The notes: generated from the sequence alone by a model not told the origin. A stretch of 64,000 bases of DNA from Parabacteroides hominis (GCF_014287585.1 NZ_JACOOJ010000031.1:1-64000); one strand, 5' to 3'; shown: positions 26,668 through 34,697, numbered from the stretch's first letter. Numbers and translations are program-made.

Positions 26668-28521
26668 ATGAAACGGATTAGCATAGCTTTTTTATCTCTT
26701 TTTCTGTGTGTGGCCTCTGTCTGGTCCATGCCGCGTCCCGAATATCCCCGTCCGCAGTTCGAGCGGGCGGATTGGGTCAACCTGAATGGAGAATGGACCT
26801 GTTCGTTTGATTTCGGAGGTTCGGGGATGGAGCGCGAGTTCTATAAATCGAATGGTTTTGATAAGAAGATCACTGTTCCTTTCTGTCCGGAAAGTAAATT
26901 GTCCGGCATAGGATATACGGATTTCATCAATCATTTCTGGTATCAGCGTCCGATCACGATCCCGCAGGAATGGAACGGAAAGAACATTCTGCTTAATTTC
27001 GGTGCGGTCTACTATAAATCGGAAGTCTATATCGACGGCGTTCTGGCCAACCGTCATTTCGGCGGGACCTCTTCGTTTGCCGTGGATATTACTTCTTTGG
27101 TAAAGCCGGGCCAGACACACAGTCTGGTCGTCTATGTGGAGAACGACGTGCGTGGGGCCAAGCAAGCTGCCGGCAAACAGAATCTGCAATACGCCTCTTA
27201 TGGCTGCAACTATACCCGTACGACCGGCATCTGGCAGACGGTCTGGATGGAAGCTGTCCATCCGGAAGGATTGCAATCGGTTCAAGTTCTGACAGATATC
27301 GACCAGCAGCAATTGGTTGTCCGTCCCCGTTTCTACAAGGAAGCAGGAGGAAAATTGCAGGTGACGCTGAAAGACAATGGCAAGGTAGTTGTCGACCGGA
27401 CGGTTTCGGCAAGCTCTCTCTCTTCCGTGGTTCTTCCGGTCAAGAAGATGAAAACCTGGAGTCCGGAAAGTCCTTTCCTCTACGATCTGGAGTACAAGGT
27501 TTTGGATAAGAATGGAAATGTAGTTGATGAGGTCAATGGTTATGCCGGTATGCGCAAGGTGCATATCGAAGGCAATAAGATTTATCTGAACAATAAGCCT
27601 TACTACCAGCGTCTGGTGCTCGACCAGGGATTTTATCCCGACGGCATTTGGACGGCTCCGAGTGACGAGGCGCTGAAACGGGATATCGAACTCTCTATGG
27701 AGGCAGGTTTCAACGGAGCACGCCTGCATCAGAAGGTTTTCGAAGAACGTTTCTATTATTGGGCGGATAAGATGGGTTATCTGACTTGGGGGGAAGCTTC
27801 CAGTTGGGGGATGGATTGTAACGATACGGAAACGGCTCGTAATTTCATTACCGAATGGAGTGAAATTGTGCAGCGCGACCGTAACCATCCGTCACTCCTG
27901 ATCTGGACGCCGACCAACGAGGAGTTCTGGCCGGACCGCGTACAATATCCGCGTCTGATGCACGACCTCTACAACCTGACGAAAATGATCGACCCGACGC
28001 GTCCTTTCCACGGGGCAAGCGGCGGTACGCATATCGCAACCGATATCTGGACCGTTCATAACTACGAACAAGACCCCGCCAAGTTGAAGGAAAAGCTGTA
28101 TAACGGCGGCAAGCTGATGGAAGCCCCGAAATGGGAAATCCATCTGATGCCGATGAATATCGGTTATAACGGCCTTAAATATACCGACCAGTATGCTTTC
28201 CCGGAATACAAGAAGGATATGCCTTACCTGGTGGATGAGTTCGGCGGTATCAAATGGAATCCGGCACAGCAGATGGAAAGTGCCCAGAATACATCCTGGG
28301 GATATGGCGAAGCTCCCCGGTCGCTGGAAGAGTTTTACGCTCGCCTGGAAGGCCAGGTAGATGCGGTCTTGTCTCTTTCGAATGATATTTGGGGATATTG
28401 TTATACGCAGTTGACGGATGTGGAACAGGAGCAAAACGGTATTTATTATTACGACCGTACACCTAAGTTCGACATGAAACGCATCCACGCTATTTTCAGT
28501 AAGACACCAGAATCAAAATAA
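26668..28521 (+). CDS. Glycoside hydrolase family 2 enzyme, second paralogue
   Basis: 617 residues, signal peptide (MKRISIAFLSLFLCVASVWS), then the same three-domain GH2 layout as its neighbour (RPQFERADWVNLNGEWTCSF, FWYQRPITIP, NFGAVYYKSEVYID). The acid/base is Glu418 in TPTNEEFWPD and the nucleophile probably Glu524 in VDEFGGIKW. The barrel carries different active-site surroundings from the first copy (EE instead of EA after the Asn; LTWGEASSWGMD in the middle), so the two enzymes probably act on different linkages of one glycan. It is the last gene of the operon, closed by the hairpin at 28539. Confidence 0.92.
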   Translation: MKRISIAFLSLFLCVASVWSMPRPEYPRPQFERADWVNLNGEWTCSFDFGGSGMEREFYKSNGFDKKITVPFCPESKLSGIGYTDFINHFWYQRPITIPQEWNGKNILLNFGAVYYKSEVYIDGVLANRHFGGTSSFAVDITSLVKPGQTHSLVVYVENDVRGAKQAAGKQNLQYASYGCNYTRTTGIWQTVWMEAVHPEGLQSVQVLTDIDQQQLVVRPRFYKEAGGKLQVTLKDNGKVVVDRTVSASSLSSVVLPVKKMKTWSPESPFLYDLEYKVLDKNGNVVDEVNGYAGMRKVHIEGNKIYLNNKPYYQRLVLDQGFYPDGIWTAPSDEALKRDIELSMEAGFNGARLHQKVFEERFYYWADKMGYLTWGEASSWGMDCNDTETARNFITEWSEIVQRDRNHPSLLIWTPTNEEFWPDRVQYPRLMHDLYNLTKMIDPTRPFHGASGGTHIATDIWTVHNYEQDPAKLKEKLYNGGKLMEAPKWEIHLMPMNIGYNGLKYTDQYAFPEYKKDMPYLVDEFGGIKWNPAQQMESAQNTSWGYGEAPRSLEEFYARLEGQVDAVLSLSNDIWGYCYTQLTDVEQEQNGIYYYDRTPKFDMKRIHAIFSKTPESK

Positions 28522-28538
28522 TAACGGACTAAATTATT

Positions 28539-28601
28539 CAAAGATCCGAATGGAAACTCCACTGCATCCGAATGCGGTTGGGATTTCCTTCGGATCTTTC
28601 T
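28539..28601 (+). terminator. Terminator of the GH43-GH2-GH2 operon
   Basis: AAAGATCCGAA pairs with TTCGGATCTTT; an inner small hairpin (GCATCCGAATGC) fills the loop, and TTTATTAT follows. It begins 18 bp after the last GH2 stop. Confidence 0.8.
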
Positions 28602-28618
28602 TTATTATCCGCTTTAAC

Positions 28619-28656
28619 ATATCCGTCAAAAGGCGGATTCACCTTTTGATGGATAT
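28619..28656. repeat. 15-bp inverted repeat
   Basis: ATATCCGTCAAAAGG pairs with CCTTTTGATGGATAT (one wobble) around CGGATTCA. It is not followed by a T-tract, so it is more likely part of the repeat-rich region than a terminator. Confidence 0.6.
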
Positions 28657-28723
28657 GAATCATAAATGCTGATTTATCGGCATAAAACATGGATGACATG
28701 GTTATACAACATAATTTCGTTCC

Positions 28724-28802
28724 GTAGGGGCAGGTTTCAAACCTGCCTGATAACATGATTATATATTTGTCGATATTGGGCGGGTTTCAACCCCGCCCCT
28801 AC
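28724..28802. repeat. GTAGGGGC...GCCCCTAC palindromic element
   Basis: A 79-bp element bounded by GTAGGGGC and GCCCCTAC, containing two internal hairpins, GGCAGGTTTCAAACCTGCC and GGGCGGGTTTCAACCCCGCCC, that are variants of each other. It resembles the small non-autonomous palindromic repeats common in bacterial intergenic DNA. It abuts repeat copy B. Confidence 0.7.
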
Positions 28803-28920
28803 TTATTGTATGGTTTTCCAAAATACCCATTGGTCTGGATCGAAACAGTAGCGCATGAAATTTGATTTTATACCCCGTATATTTCAAATAACCCGCAAGG
28901 GTAATATTTTTTAAGAAACA
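28802..28920. repeat. Dispersed intergenic repeat, copy B (inverted relative to copy A)
   Basis: Reverse complement of this stretch matches 12018-12136 with about 85% identity over the best-conserved 99 bp, including a 28-bp identical block ending at 28920. One edge meets the GTAGGGGC palindrome exactly. Confidence 0.8.
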
Positions 28921-29033
28921 AGATATTTGGCAATAGCCTGACTATTAACAAACTATGGATATCTGCCTTTTTTGTAGGGCTTCTTGTATTTTTTATCATA
29001 TATAAATCCGTTTAGAATAGGTTCATTTCTTGG

Positions 29034-29659
29034 AGATGTGAACCTAAATGTTCCACAAAAGAACCAGGTTCGCGGATGAAACAGATTAAAGCAGATTTAA
29101 ATTATTTTATCCGTGCTTGTGATTATAGTGCAAGGCTGTGCTCTGGGCTATGTCCTGTCGGGCAGCCTTAAGACGAGGCTTTCCTCATACCGCAGGCTCT
29201 CTTTTGCCGTCTGCTGAAGCAGACGGATAGATGATTGTTCCGGCTTTGCCGGTTCCTCTGTGGGTTTTAACCCCCTTTAAATATAATCCATAAAAGGGGC
29301 TAAAGCCCACAAAGGGAGAGGCTTAGCCTCCAGGCCTTTTAAACCGTCTGCTGAAGCAGACGGCAAAAGAGAGGCGGATGGGGCTTGGGGATGCCGATAC
29401 TGATAGCTATACTTATGTAAGAGGCGGTATCGGACATCCCAAGAGAAAGCGAAGCTTTCTAAGAAAGGCCTAAGCGGACGGGCGTCAAGCGGAGGGTGAA
29501 GGCGAAGCGGCAGGAGCCTGCGCTGTTTGAGCGAAGCGAGTTTCGCAGGCGACAGCGGAGTCTTTGCCCGGAGTAGCCACGTGTTAAGCCTTGACTTTTT
29601 GGTTACTTTTGGGTCAAGCCAAAAGTAACGGATAAATCATCATTTAACGGTTCACATCT
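29034..29659. mobile_element. Possible MITE-like element with terminal inverted repeats
   Basis: AGATGTGAACCTAAATG (29034-29050) and CATTTAACGGTTCACATCT (29641-29659) are inverted copies except for a 2-base insertion. The roughly 626 bp between them has no convincing ORF and is full of palindromes, G+C-rich in its second half (29430-29580), ending in GGTTACTTTTGGGTCAAGCC with AAAAGTAACG, itself a hairpin. No target-site duplication was evident, so the boundaries are tentative. Confidence 0.4.
29195..29374. repeat. Large nested palindrome
   Basis: GGCTCTCTTTTGCCGTCTGC with its own hairpin (29195-29226) is mirrored by the reverse-complement copy at 29344-29374. Between them sit CCGGCTTTGCCGG, a 20-bp-stem hairpin TGTGGGTTTTAACCCCCTTT / AAAAGGGGCTAAAGCCCACA (29259-29311) and GAGGCTTAGCCTC. 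The outer arms are the same family as the hairpin at 14775-14818. Confidence 0.75.
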
Positions 29660-29714
29660 TCTTACAAACCGAATATGATTTTGATATGGTATCTTGAATC
29701 AATAGTCATTAAAC

Positions 29715-29744
29715 TTTGTTTTTGAAAAAGAATGTTTATCTTTG
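29715..29744 (+). promoter_or_regulatory. Promoter of candidate structured RNA
   Basis: TTTG at 29715-29718 and TATCTTTG at 29737-29744, 18 bp apart, match the Bacteroidetes -33/-7 pattern. Predicted transcription start is around 29750, with no protein gene following within a usual distance. Confidence 0.6.
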
Positions 29745-29749
29745 TTGCA

Positions 29750-30149
29750 TAATTGCCTTACAAGAGTTGTAGCGACAACTCCGGGCAATGTTAAATTTAG
29801 AATAAAGCATTTTAACGTATTATTCCGTACCCATAAAATCCCCATTTTAGCACGGCGGGATAATGACAACAAAATGCTCACGTCGATTGTATATACAGAG
29901 AATGTATAATTTAATCTGGCGTGGGCTGTTGTTTATTATCTACGTGCGTGGCATGGGGATGCCTATGGGTTGGATAATGACGGCAGTTCCACGCCTTATT
30001 TGTGCGTTGTCGTCTTTGTTTATCCATTGCTTACATATAAATTAATATATCAAACATTTTTTTTGAAAAAGGTGTGCCGGTGGCCTTACATCACTGGCAA
30101 GGTTTAATACAACAACGCCCGTTCGTGAGAATAGGCGTTGTATTTTTTT
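29750..30149 (+). ncRNA. Candidate structured non-coding RNA, about 400 nt
   Basis: Between a good promoter and a terminator-like hairpin lies a series of strong, nested pairings. Hairpin 1: ATTGCC/GGCAAT (29752-29789) enclosing GAGTTGT/ACAACTC. Hairpin 2: AGCATTTT (29807) with AAAATGCT (to 29878), enclosing GTATTATT/ATAATGAC-type pairing, CCGT/ACGG and AAAAT/ATTTT. Hairpin 3: GGCGTGG (29918-29924) with CCACGCC (29989-29995), enclosing ATTATC/GATAAT and GGCAT/ATGCC. Hairpin 4: TGCCGGTG/CACTGGCA (about 30075-30099). Terminator: CAACGCC/GGCGTTG (30113-30140) then TATTTTTTT. I find none of the conserved motifs of RNase P RNA, tmRNA or SRP RNA. The Bacteroidales-1 motif or a 6S-like RNA are conceivable for part of it. 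Confidence 0.5.
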
Positions 30150-30321
30150 GGGTAATATTGAAAATAAGAAGTATGCAAGAAACGTTTAACATTGGGAGCC
30201 TTAAAGACAAATGCCGCGAAAGCCTTCCGCTTTCCTCCCGCGATCAAATCGAATTGATGTGGAACCTGCGGGAGCCTTACCGTTGGCTTCATGGCATACG
30301 GGAGATAGATGGGCGAAGGGA

Positions 30322-30490
30322 TCACGTGCTTCTTGCAATGAAAGGTTTGATACGTTTGTTCATTGGCTTTTCAAAATAGTAGTAGGAAAGCAGGCTGAGC
30401 AGGATTATAATGCCGAACAGAACCGGAAGCGCAATATACCATGTTATATGAAAGCTGCTGCCCTTTTGCCATTCCGAATGAGTATCTTGT
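30322..30490 (-). pseudogene. C-terminal fragment of an acyltransferase-3 (OafA-like) membrane protein
   Basis: Directly after the DUF421 stop, in another frame, the minus strand reads HSEWQKGSSF, then HITWYIALPVLFGIIILLSL, LSYYYFEKPM and NKRIKPFIARST before a TGA at 30322-30324. A last membrane helix followed by YYxFEKPMNKxIK is the typical end of acyltransferase family 3 proteins, which modify surface sugars. The other nine or so helices and any start codon are missing, so this is a gene remnant. Confidence 0.5.
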
Positions 30491-31180
30491 TCAGGCGGAA
30501 ATTTCCGTTTTCTCGTTATCCGGAATGAGCGTTACACCTCCGTTCTGGATTTCTCCGTCCCGTGAAACGATATAAAAACCTTTACGGGGTGTCCATTCGA
30601 CACAGAAAAGCTGGGAAATATCTTCGAATCCCAATTTCTGGAGTTCTTTAATCAGCCATTCTTCCTTGCGATTGGCATTTTCAAGTGAGCTTTCCAGGAT
30701 TGATCCGTTGTTGATAAGAAGATAAGATTCGGATAGATCGTTGTGGACGGAGACGGTCAATTTTCCGTTTGTTTCAAAACGTACATCGTCTACATCGAAC
30801 ATAGAGAAAATCCCTTTCTCGCATAAAAGTGTGCGGAATTGTTCCATTTCCAACCCATTCCTGCGGAAAACTTTCATGTTGAGCACACCGTTTTTAACAA
30901 TATAAACCGTATCTCCTTTGATGATTTTCCGCATGATTTTGAATCGCAAGCTGTAACGGATCAGCATATTGAAAAAAGTCCATACGGCAAGAGCAAAGAT
31001 GAGATGCCATACATCCATATCGGGATTGTAGATTACACCCCCTACTAAGGCGCCGATTACGAAAGCGTTGACCGTGTCGAGCGGGGTTATTTGTGCCATT
31101 TGCGCTTTCCCGGAAAGACGGAGAAAGAATAATACACCCAGCATCCCGATGATTAGTTTTACAGCTATTGTCCCGTACAT
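30491..31180 (-). CDS. DUF421 (YetF-type) membrane protein
   Basis: 229 residues: three N-terminal hydrophobic segments (MYGTIAVKLIIGMLGVLFFL; TVNAFVIGALVGGVIY; VWHLIFALAVWTFFNMLI) and a soluble C-terminal domain of about 130 residues. The loop RLSGKAQMAQITPLDTVNAF (residues 21-40) matches the RLxGKRxxxxLTPFD signature of DUF421, and the DTVYIVKNGVL and DVRFETNGKLTV stretches match the soluble YetF domain. The role of these proteins is not firmly known. It is divergent from the DUF4290-murA operon (184-bp gap) and is followed by the acyltransferase remnant. Confidence 0.88.
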   Translation of the reverse strand: MYGTIAVKLIIGMLGVLFFLRLSGKAQMAQITPLDTVNAFVIGALVGGVIYNPDMDVWHLIFALAVWTFFNMLIRYSLRFKIMRKIIKGDTVYIVKNGVLNMKVFRRNGLEMEQFRTLLCEKGIFSMFDVDDVRFETNGKLTVSVHNDLSESYLLINNGSILESSLENANRKEEWLIKELQKLGFEDISQLFCVEWTPRKGFYIVSRDGEIQNGGVTLIPDNEKTEISA

Positions 31181-31313
31181 AACTTTGTTGGTTTTAAATA
31201 TTGTATTTAAAATAACAGGAATACATTGTAAATGTTGCTTATTATCGGTACGACACTTTAGGGAGACTGCTTTTTATAGGCTTTTCTTAACACTCTGCGG
31301 AATAGGAGCCGTA

Positions 31314-31344
31314 TTGTTTAAATCAATTATAATCTGTAACTTTG
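31314..31344 (+). promoter_or_regulatory. Promoter of the DUF4290-murA operon
   Basis: TTG at 31314-31316 and TAACTTTG at 31337-31344, separated by 20 bp, fit the Bacteroidetes -33/-7 consensus. The core ends 20 bp before the DUF4290 ATG. Confidence 0.75.
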
Positions 31345-31364
31345 CCGAATAAACAGAATTTGTA

Positions 31365-31970
31365 ATGAAATATAATACAGAAGAAAAGAAATTGGCTATG
31401 CCCGAATATGGACGCAATATACAGAATATGGTGGACTATTGCATTACCATTCAGGACAGAGAAGAACGTAAACGCTGCGCAGACACTATAATCAACATTA
31501 TGGGAAACATGTTTCCCCATCTACGTGATGTAAACGACTTCAAGCATATTCTTTGGGATCATCTGGCTATTATGGCCGATTTCAAACTGGATATCGATTA
31601 TCCGTATGAGATCGTCAAGAAAGAAGATCTTTATTCCCGTCCGCCCCGTATTCCTTATAACAACCAGCGCATCCGCTATCGTCATTATGGCAAGACGCTT
31701 GAAAAGATGATCCAGAAAGCGACCGAGTTCGAGCCGGGAACAGAAAGAGACCAGTTGATCAAATTGCTGGCTACCCAGATGAAGAAATCGTTCCTGACCT
31801 GGAACAAGGAGTCCGTAGACGACCGGAAGATTTTCAAAGACCTCGACGAACTGTCCGAAGGCCAGATCGTATTGGATGAAGAGGTGCATAAGCTGGCGGA
31901 AAGCCGTGATATACTTGCTCGCAACAATACGAATGCCGGAAAGAAAAACTATTCACGTAAAGGCCGATGA
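31365..31970 (+). CDS. DUF4290 domain-containing protein
   Basis: A 201-residue soluble, charged protein of the Bacteroidetes-specific DUF4290 family (MPEYGRNIQNMVDYCITIQD near the start; PHLRDVNDFKHILWDHLAIM; RIRYRHYGKTLEKMIQKA). Function unknown. In Bacteroidetes it commonly precedes murA, as here, where its stop overlaps the murA ATG by 4 bp. The last 20 residues are basic and probably disordered (NNTNAGKKNYSRKGR). Confidence 0.92.
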   Translation: MKYNTEEKKLAMPEYGRNIQNMVDYCITIQDREERKRCADTIINIMGNMFPHLRDVNDFKHILWDHLAIMADFKLDIDYPYEIVKKEDLYSRPPRIPYNNQRIRYRHYGKTLEKMIQKATEFEPGTERDQLIKLLATQMKKSFLTWNKESVDDRKIFKDLDELSEGQIVLDEEVHKLAESRDILARNNTNAGKKNYSRKGR

Positions 31971-33271
31971 GTTCATTTGTCATAGAAGGCGGTTACCGGT
32001 TGTCCGGTGAGATTGTTCCGCAGGGCGCAAAGAATGAAGCCTTGCAGGTCATTTGTGCAACTTTGCTTACGCCGGAAAAAGTGACAATCCATAATGTGCC
32101 GGATATCCTGGATGTGAATAACCTGATACAACTCCTGCGCGACATGCAGGTGAAGGTGGAACATCCTTCTGCCGATACCTATACTTTCCAGGCCGATGCT
32201 GTCGACTTGAACTATCTTGAGACAGACGAGTTCTTGCGTAAAAGCGGTTCCCTGCGCGGTTCGGTGATGATTGTCGGCCCGCTGGTCGCCCGTTTTGGCA
32301 AGGCGCTGATCCCGAAACCGGGAGGCGATAAGATCGGGCGCCGTCGTCTGGACACTCACTTTGTCGGCATTCAGAAGTTGGGGGCTTGCTTTGGTTATGA
32401 CCCCGACCGCCAGCTCTACGAAATAGAAGCGAAGAAGCTGAAAGGCGCTTATATGCTGCTCGATGAGGCTTCGGTGACCGGTACGGCCAATATCCTGATG
32501 GCGGCTGTGCTCGCGGAAGGAAAGACAACGATTTATAATGCCGCCTGCGAACCTTATCTGCAACAACTTTCTTCCATGCTGAACCGTATGGGAGCCCGTA
32601 TTTCGGGTGTCGGCTCCAATCTGTTGACGATTGAAGGGGTAGAGGCGTTGGGAGGCACTACACATACGATCCTGCCGGATATGATCGAGGTCGGCAGTTT
32701 TATCGGAATGGCCGCTATGACCGGTTCCGACATCACGATCAAAAATACAGGCTATGATATGTTGGGGATTATTCCCGATTCATTCCGCCGCCTGGGAATC
32801 ACGGTCGAGCAGATCGGTGACGATATCCATGTCCCGACACATGAATCCTATCAGATCGAGACTTTTATCGACGGCTCCATCATGACGATTGCCGATGCTC
32901 CCTGGCCGGGACTGACGCCGGACTTGCTGAGTGTCTTCCTCGTTGTGGCAACGCAGGCTGTCGGCAGCGTGCTGATCCATCAGAAGATGTTCGAGAGCCG
33001 CCTTTTCTTTGTCGACAAACTGATCGACATGGGGGCGCAGATCATTCTTTGCGATCCGCACAGGGCGACTGTGATCGGGTTGGGCAATCGTTTCAAACTG
33101 CGCGGTTCCAATATGGTATCTCCGGATATCCGTGCCGGTATTGCCTTGCTGATCGCGGCGATGAGCGCCGAAGGAACCAGCCATATCCACAATATCGACC
33201 AGATAGACCGCGGATATCAGAATATTGACAAACGGTTGAACAGCATCGGGGCGCGTATTACCCGACTTTAA
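31967..33271 (+). CDS. murA: UDP-N-acetylglucosamine 1-carboxyvinyltransferase
   Basis: MurA adds enolpyruvate from PEP to UDP-GlcNAc, the first committed step of peptidoglycan synthesis, in the cytoplasm. Typical elements are GAKNEALQVICATLLT (residues 20-35), RGSVMIVGPLVAR, the active-site loop, ASVTGTANILMAAVLAEG and DLRAG-like SPDIRAGIALLIAAM near the end. In the active-site loop the sequence is KPGGDKIGRRRLDTH: Asp121 stands where E. coli MurA has Cys115, the residue alkylated by fosfomycin. Asp at this position is known in naturally fosfomycin-resistant MurA enzymes and remains catalytically competent. It starts within the end of the DUF4290 gene and is followed 11 bp later by rimM. Confidence 0.97.
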   Translation: MSSFVIEGGYRLSGEIVPQGAKNEALQVICATLLTPEKVTIHNVPDILDVNNLIQLLRDMQVKVEHPSADTYTFQADAVDLNYLETDEFLRKSGSLRGSVMIVGPLVARFGKALIPKPGGDKIGRRRLDTHFVGIQKLGACFGYDPDRQLYEIEAKKLKGAYMLLDEASVTGTANILMAAVLAEGKTTIYNAACEPYLQQLSSMLNRMGARISGVGSNLLTIEGVEALGGTTHTILPDMIEVGSFIGMAAMTGSDITIKNTGYDMLGIIPDSFRRLGITVEQIGDDIHVPTHESYQIETFIDGSIMTIADAPWPGLTPDLLSVFLVVATQAVGSVLIHQKMFESRLFFVDKLIDMGAQIILCDPHRATVIGLGNRFKLRGSNMVSPDIRAGIALLIAAMSAEGTSHIHNIDQIDRGYQNIDKRLNSIGARITRL

Positions 33272-33282
33272 ACATTCTTGTC

Positions 33283-33804
33283 ATGATTAAGAAAGAAGAT
33301 GTTTTCAAGATAGGACAGTTTGCCAAACCTCACGGCATAAAAGGGGAGATCGCGCTGGTTACGAACAGTGACGTGTTTGACGATTCGGACGATCCGTATA
33401 TCATATGCGAGATGGACGGAATCCTGGTCCCTTTTTTCATCGAGGAGTACCGCTATAAGACGGATACCGTCATCCTGCTAAAGTTGAAGAATGTGGACGA
33501 CGAGAAAGCGGCCCGTGAATTTTCCAACCGCGAAGTCTTTTATTCGCTCGATGAAGTGGACGAGGACGACTTGGTGGGGGATATGACATGGGACAGCTTT
33601 ATCGGCTACCGGGTCATAGACGAACATCAGGGTGAAATCGGCGAGGTTACCGATGTCGACGAGTCGACCATCAATGTGCTTTTGCAGATCAATCATAACG
33701 GCCAAGAACTGTTGTTGCCTGCCGCCGAGGAGTTGATCCTGTCTGCCGATCATGAAAATAAGACGCTGACCGTTTCCGTCCCGGAAGGTTTGCTGGATTT
33801 ATGA
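33283..33804 (+). CDS. rimM: Ribosome maturation factor
   Basis: RimM assists 30S subunit assembly by binding protein S19 and the 16S rRNA head. The 173-residue protein has the usual two domains: an N-terminal barrel with IGQFAKPHGIKGEIALVTNS (residues 11-30) and a C-terminal PRC barrel (about 95-173; TWDSFIGYRVIDEHQGEIGE, LLLPAAEELILS). Length and order are normal. It lies 11 bp after murA and 15 bp before the M23 peptidase gene. Confidence 0.95.
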   Translation: MIKKEDVFKIGQFAKPHGIKGEIALVTNSDVFDDSDDPYIICEMDGILVPFFIEEYRYKTDTVILLKLKNVDDEKAAREFSNREVFYSLDEVDEDDLVGDMTWDSFIGYRVIDEHQGEIGEVTDVDESTINVLLQINHNGQELLLPAAEELILSADHENKTLTVSVPEGLLDL

Positions 33805-33819
33805 AATTGACGAATACAC

Positions 33820-34692
33820 ATGGCACGAAAGCAAAGACGAACAAATAAGAAATCATTCTGGCACCGGATCAGGTTTAAATACAAACTGTCTTTCTTCAAT
33901 GAAGGAACGCTGGAGGAAGTATGGTCTTTCCGGTTGTCGCAGCTTTCCGCGTTTGCGATGTTAGGCTTGTTTGCTTTCCTGCTGATCGCCTTTACCGCCT
34001 TTATCATTATTAAGACGCCGATACGCAACTACCTGCCGGGTTATCTGGATGTGGAAGTCCGTAAGGAGATCATGCAGAATGCCCTGCGTGCCGATTCGCT
34101 GGAAAGGATGATACAGATACAATCTCTTTATCTGAATAATGTGGCGGGTATCTTGTCGGGGACGATGCCGGTCGATTCGATTCGGGAGATCGATTCGCTG
34201 GCGCGGGTGAATCCTGATTATGAGATTCCGCAGACGAAGGAGGAAAAGAAATTTATAAAGGATTTCGAAGAGGCAGAAAAATATAACTTAGCTGTCCTGG
34301 ACCCGAATCCGGTTCCGACCGACGGTGTCTTTTTCTACAAGCCTGTAAATGGAGTGGTCTCTTCCCATTATGATGCCAACATCCGGCATTATGGCGTCGA
34401 CTTGGTTGCCGCCCCGAAAGAAAGCGTACTGGCGACGTTGGACGGCACGGTGGTCTTTGCCGGTTTCGATCCGAACTCCGGGAATGTGATACAGGTGCAG
34501 CATAAGAACGGTTTTTTATCTATCTATAAACATAACGAATTATTGCTGAAAGAGGTGGGCGACCGCGTCGTTGCGGGCGAGGCCATTGCTCTGGTAGGCA
34601 ATACGGGCAAATTGTCGACCGGCCCGCATCTCCATTTCGAGTTGTGGTATAAAGGCGGTCCGGTCAATCCCGAAGAATATATAGCATTTTAA
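33820..34692 (+). CDS. M23 (LytM) family peptidase, membrane-anchored
   Basis: 290 residues: basic cytoplasmic start (MARKQRRTNKKSFWHRIRFK), one membrane helix at about residues 46-66 (FAMLGLFAFLLIAFTAFIII), a linker, and a C-terminal LytM domain (about 175-290). The zinc ligands are present: HxxxD in RHYGVDLVA and HxH in GPHLHFELW; YKHNELLL supplies the further conserved His. It probably cleaves peptidoglycan cross-links in the periplasm. The position between rimM and dxr in a cell-wall/isoprenoid operon is conserved in Bacteroidetes; the dxr ATG lies 5 bp after the stop. Confidence 0.92.
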   Translation: MARKQRRTNKKSFWHRIRFKYKLSFFNEGTLEEVWSFRLSQLSAFAMLGLFAFLLIAFTAFIIIKTPIRNYLPGYLDVEVRKEIMQNALRADSLERMIQIQSLYLNNVAGILSGTMPVDSIREIDSLARVNPDYEIPQTKEEKKFIKDFEEAEKYNLAVLDPNPVPTDGVFFYKPVNGVVSSHYDANIRHYGVDLVAAPKESVLATLDGTVVFAGFDPNSGNVIQVQHKNGFLSIYKHNELLLKEVGDRVVAGEAIALVGNTGKLSTGPHLHFELWYKGGPVNPEEYIAF

Positions 34693-34697
34693 TACGC

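Noticed and set aside
26692..27888. Long open frame (398 codons) antisense to the second GH2 gene
   Set aside because: No signal, domain or promoter; GH2 on the other strand has full catalytic motifs.
29750..30149. RNase P RNA or tmRNA
   Set aside because: The size fits, but GAGGAAAGTC and the ACAGAA region (RNase P) and a tRNA-like end with a tag reading frame (tmRNA) are absent.
29863..30379. Several short ORFs (about 60-105 codons) at 29863-30379
   Set aside because: They overlap one another and the structured RNA candidate on both strands, with no recognisable protein features.
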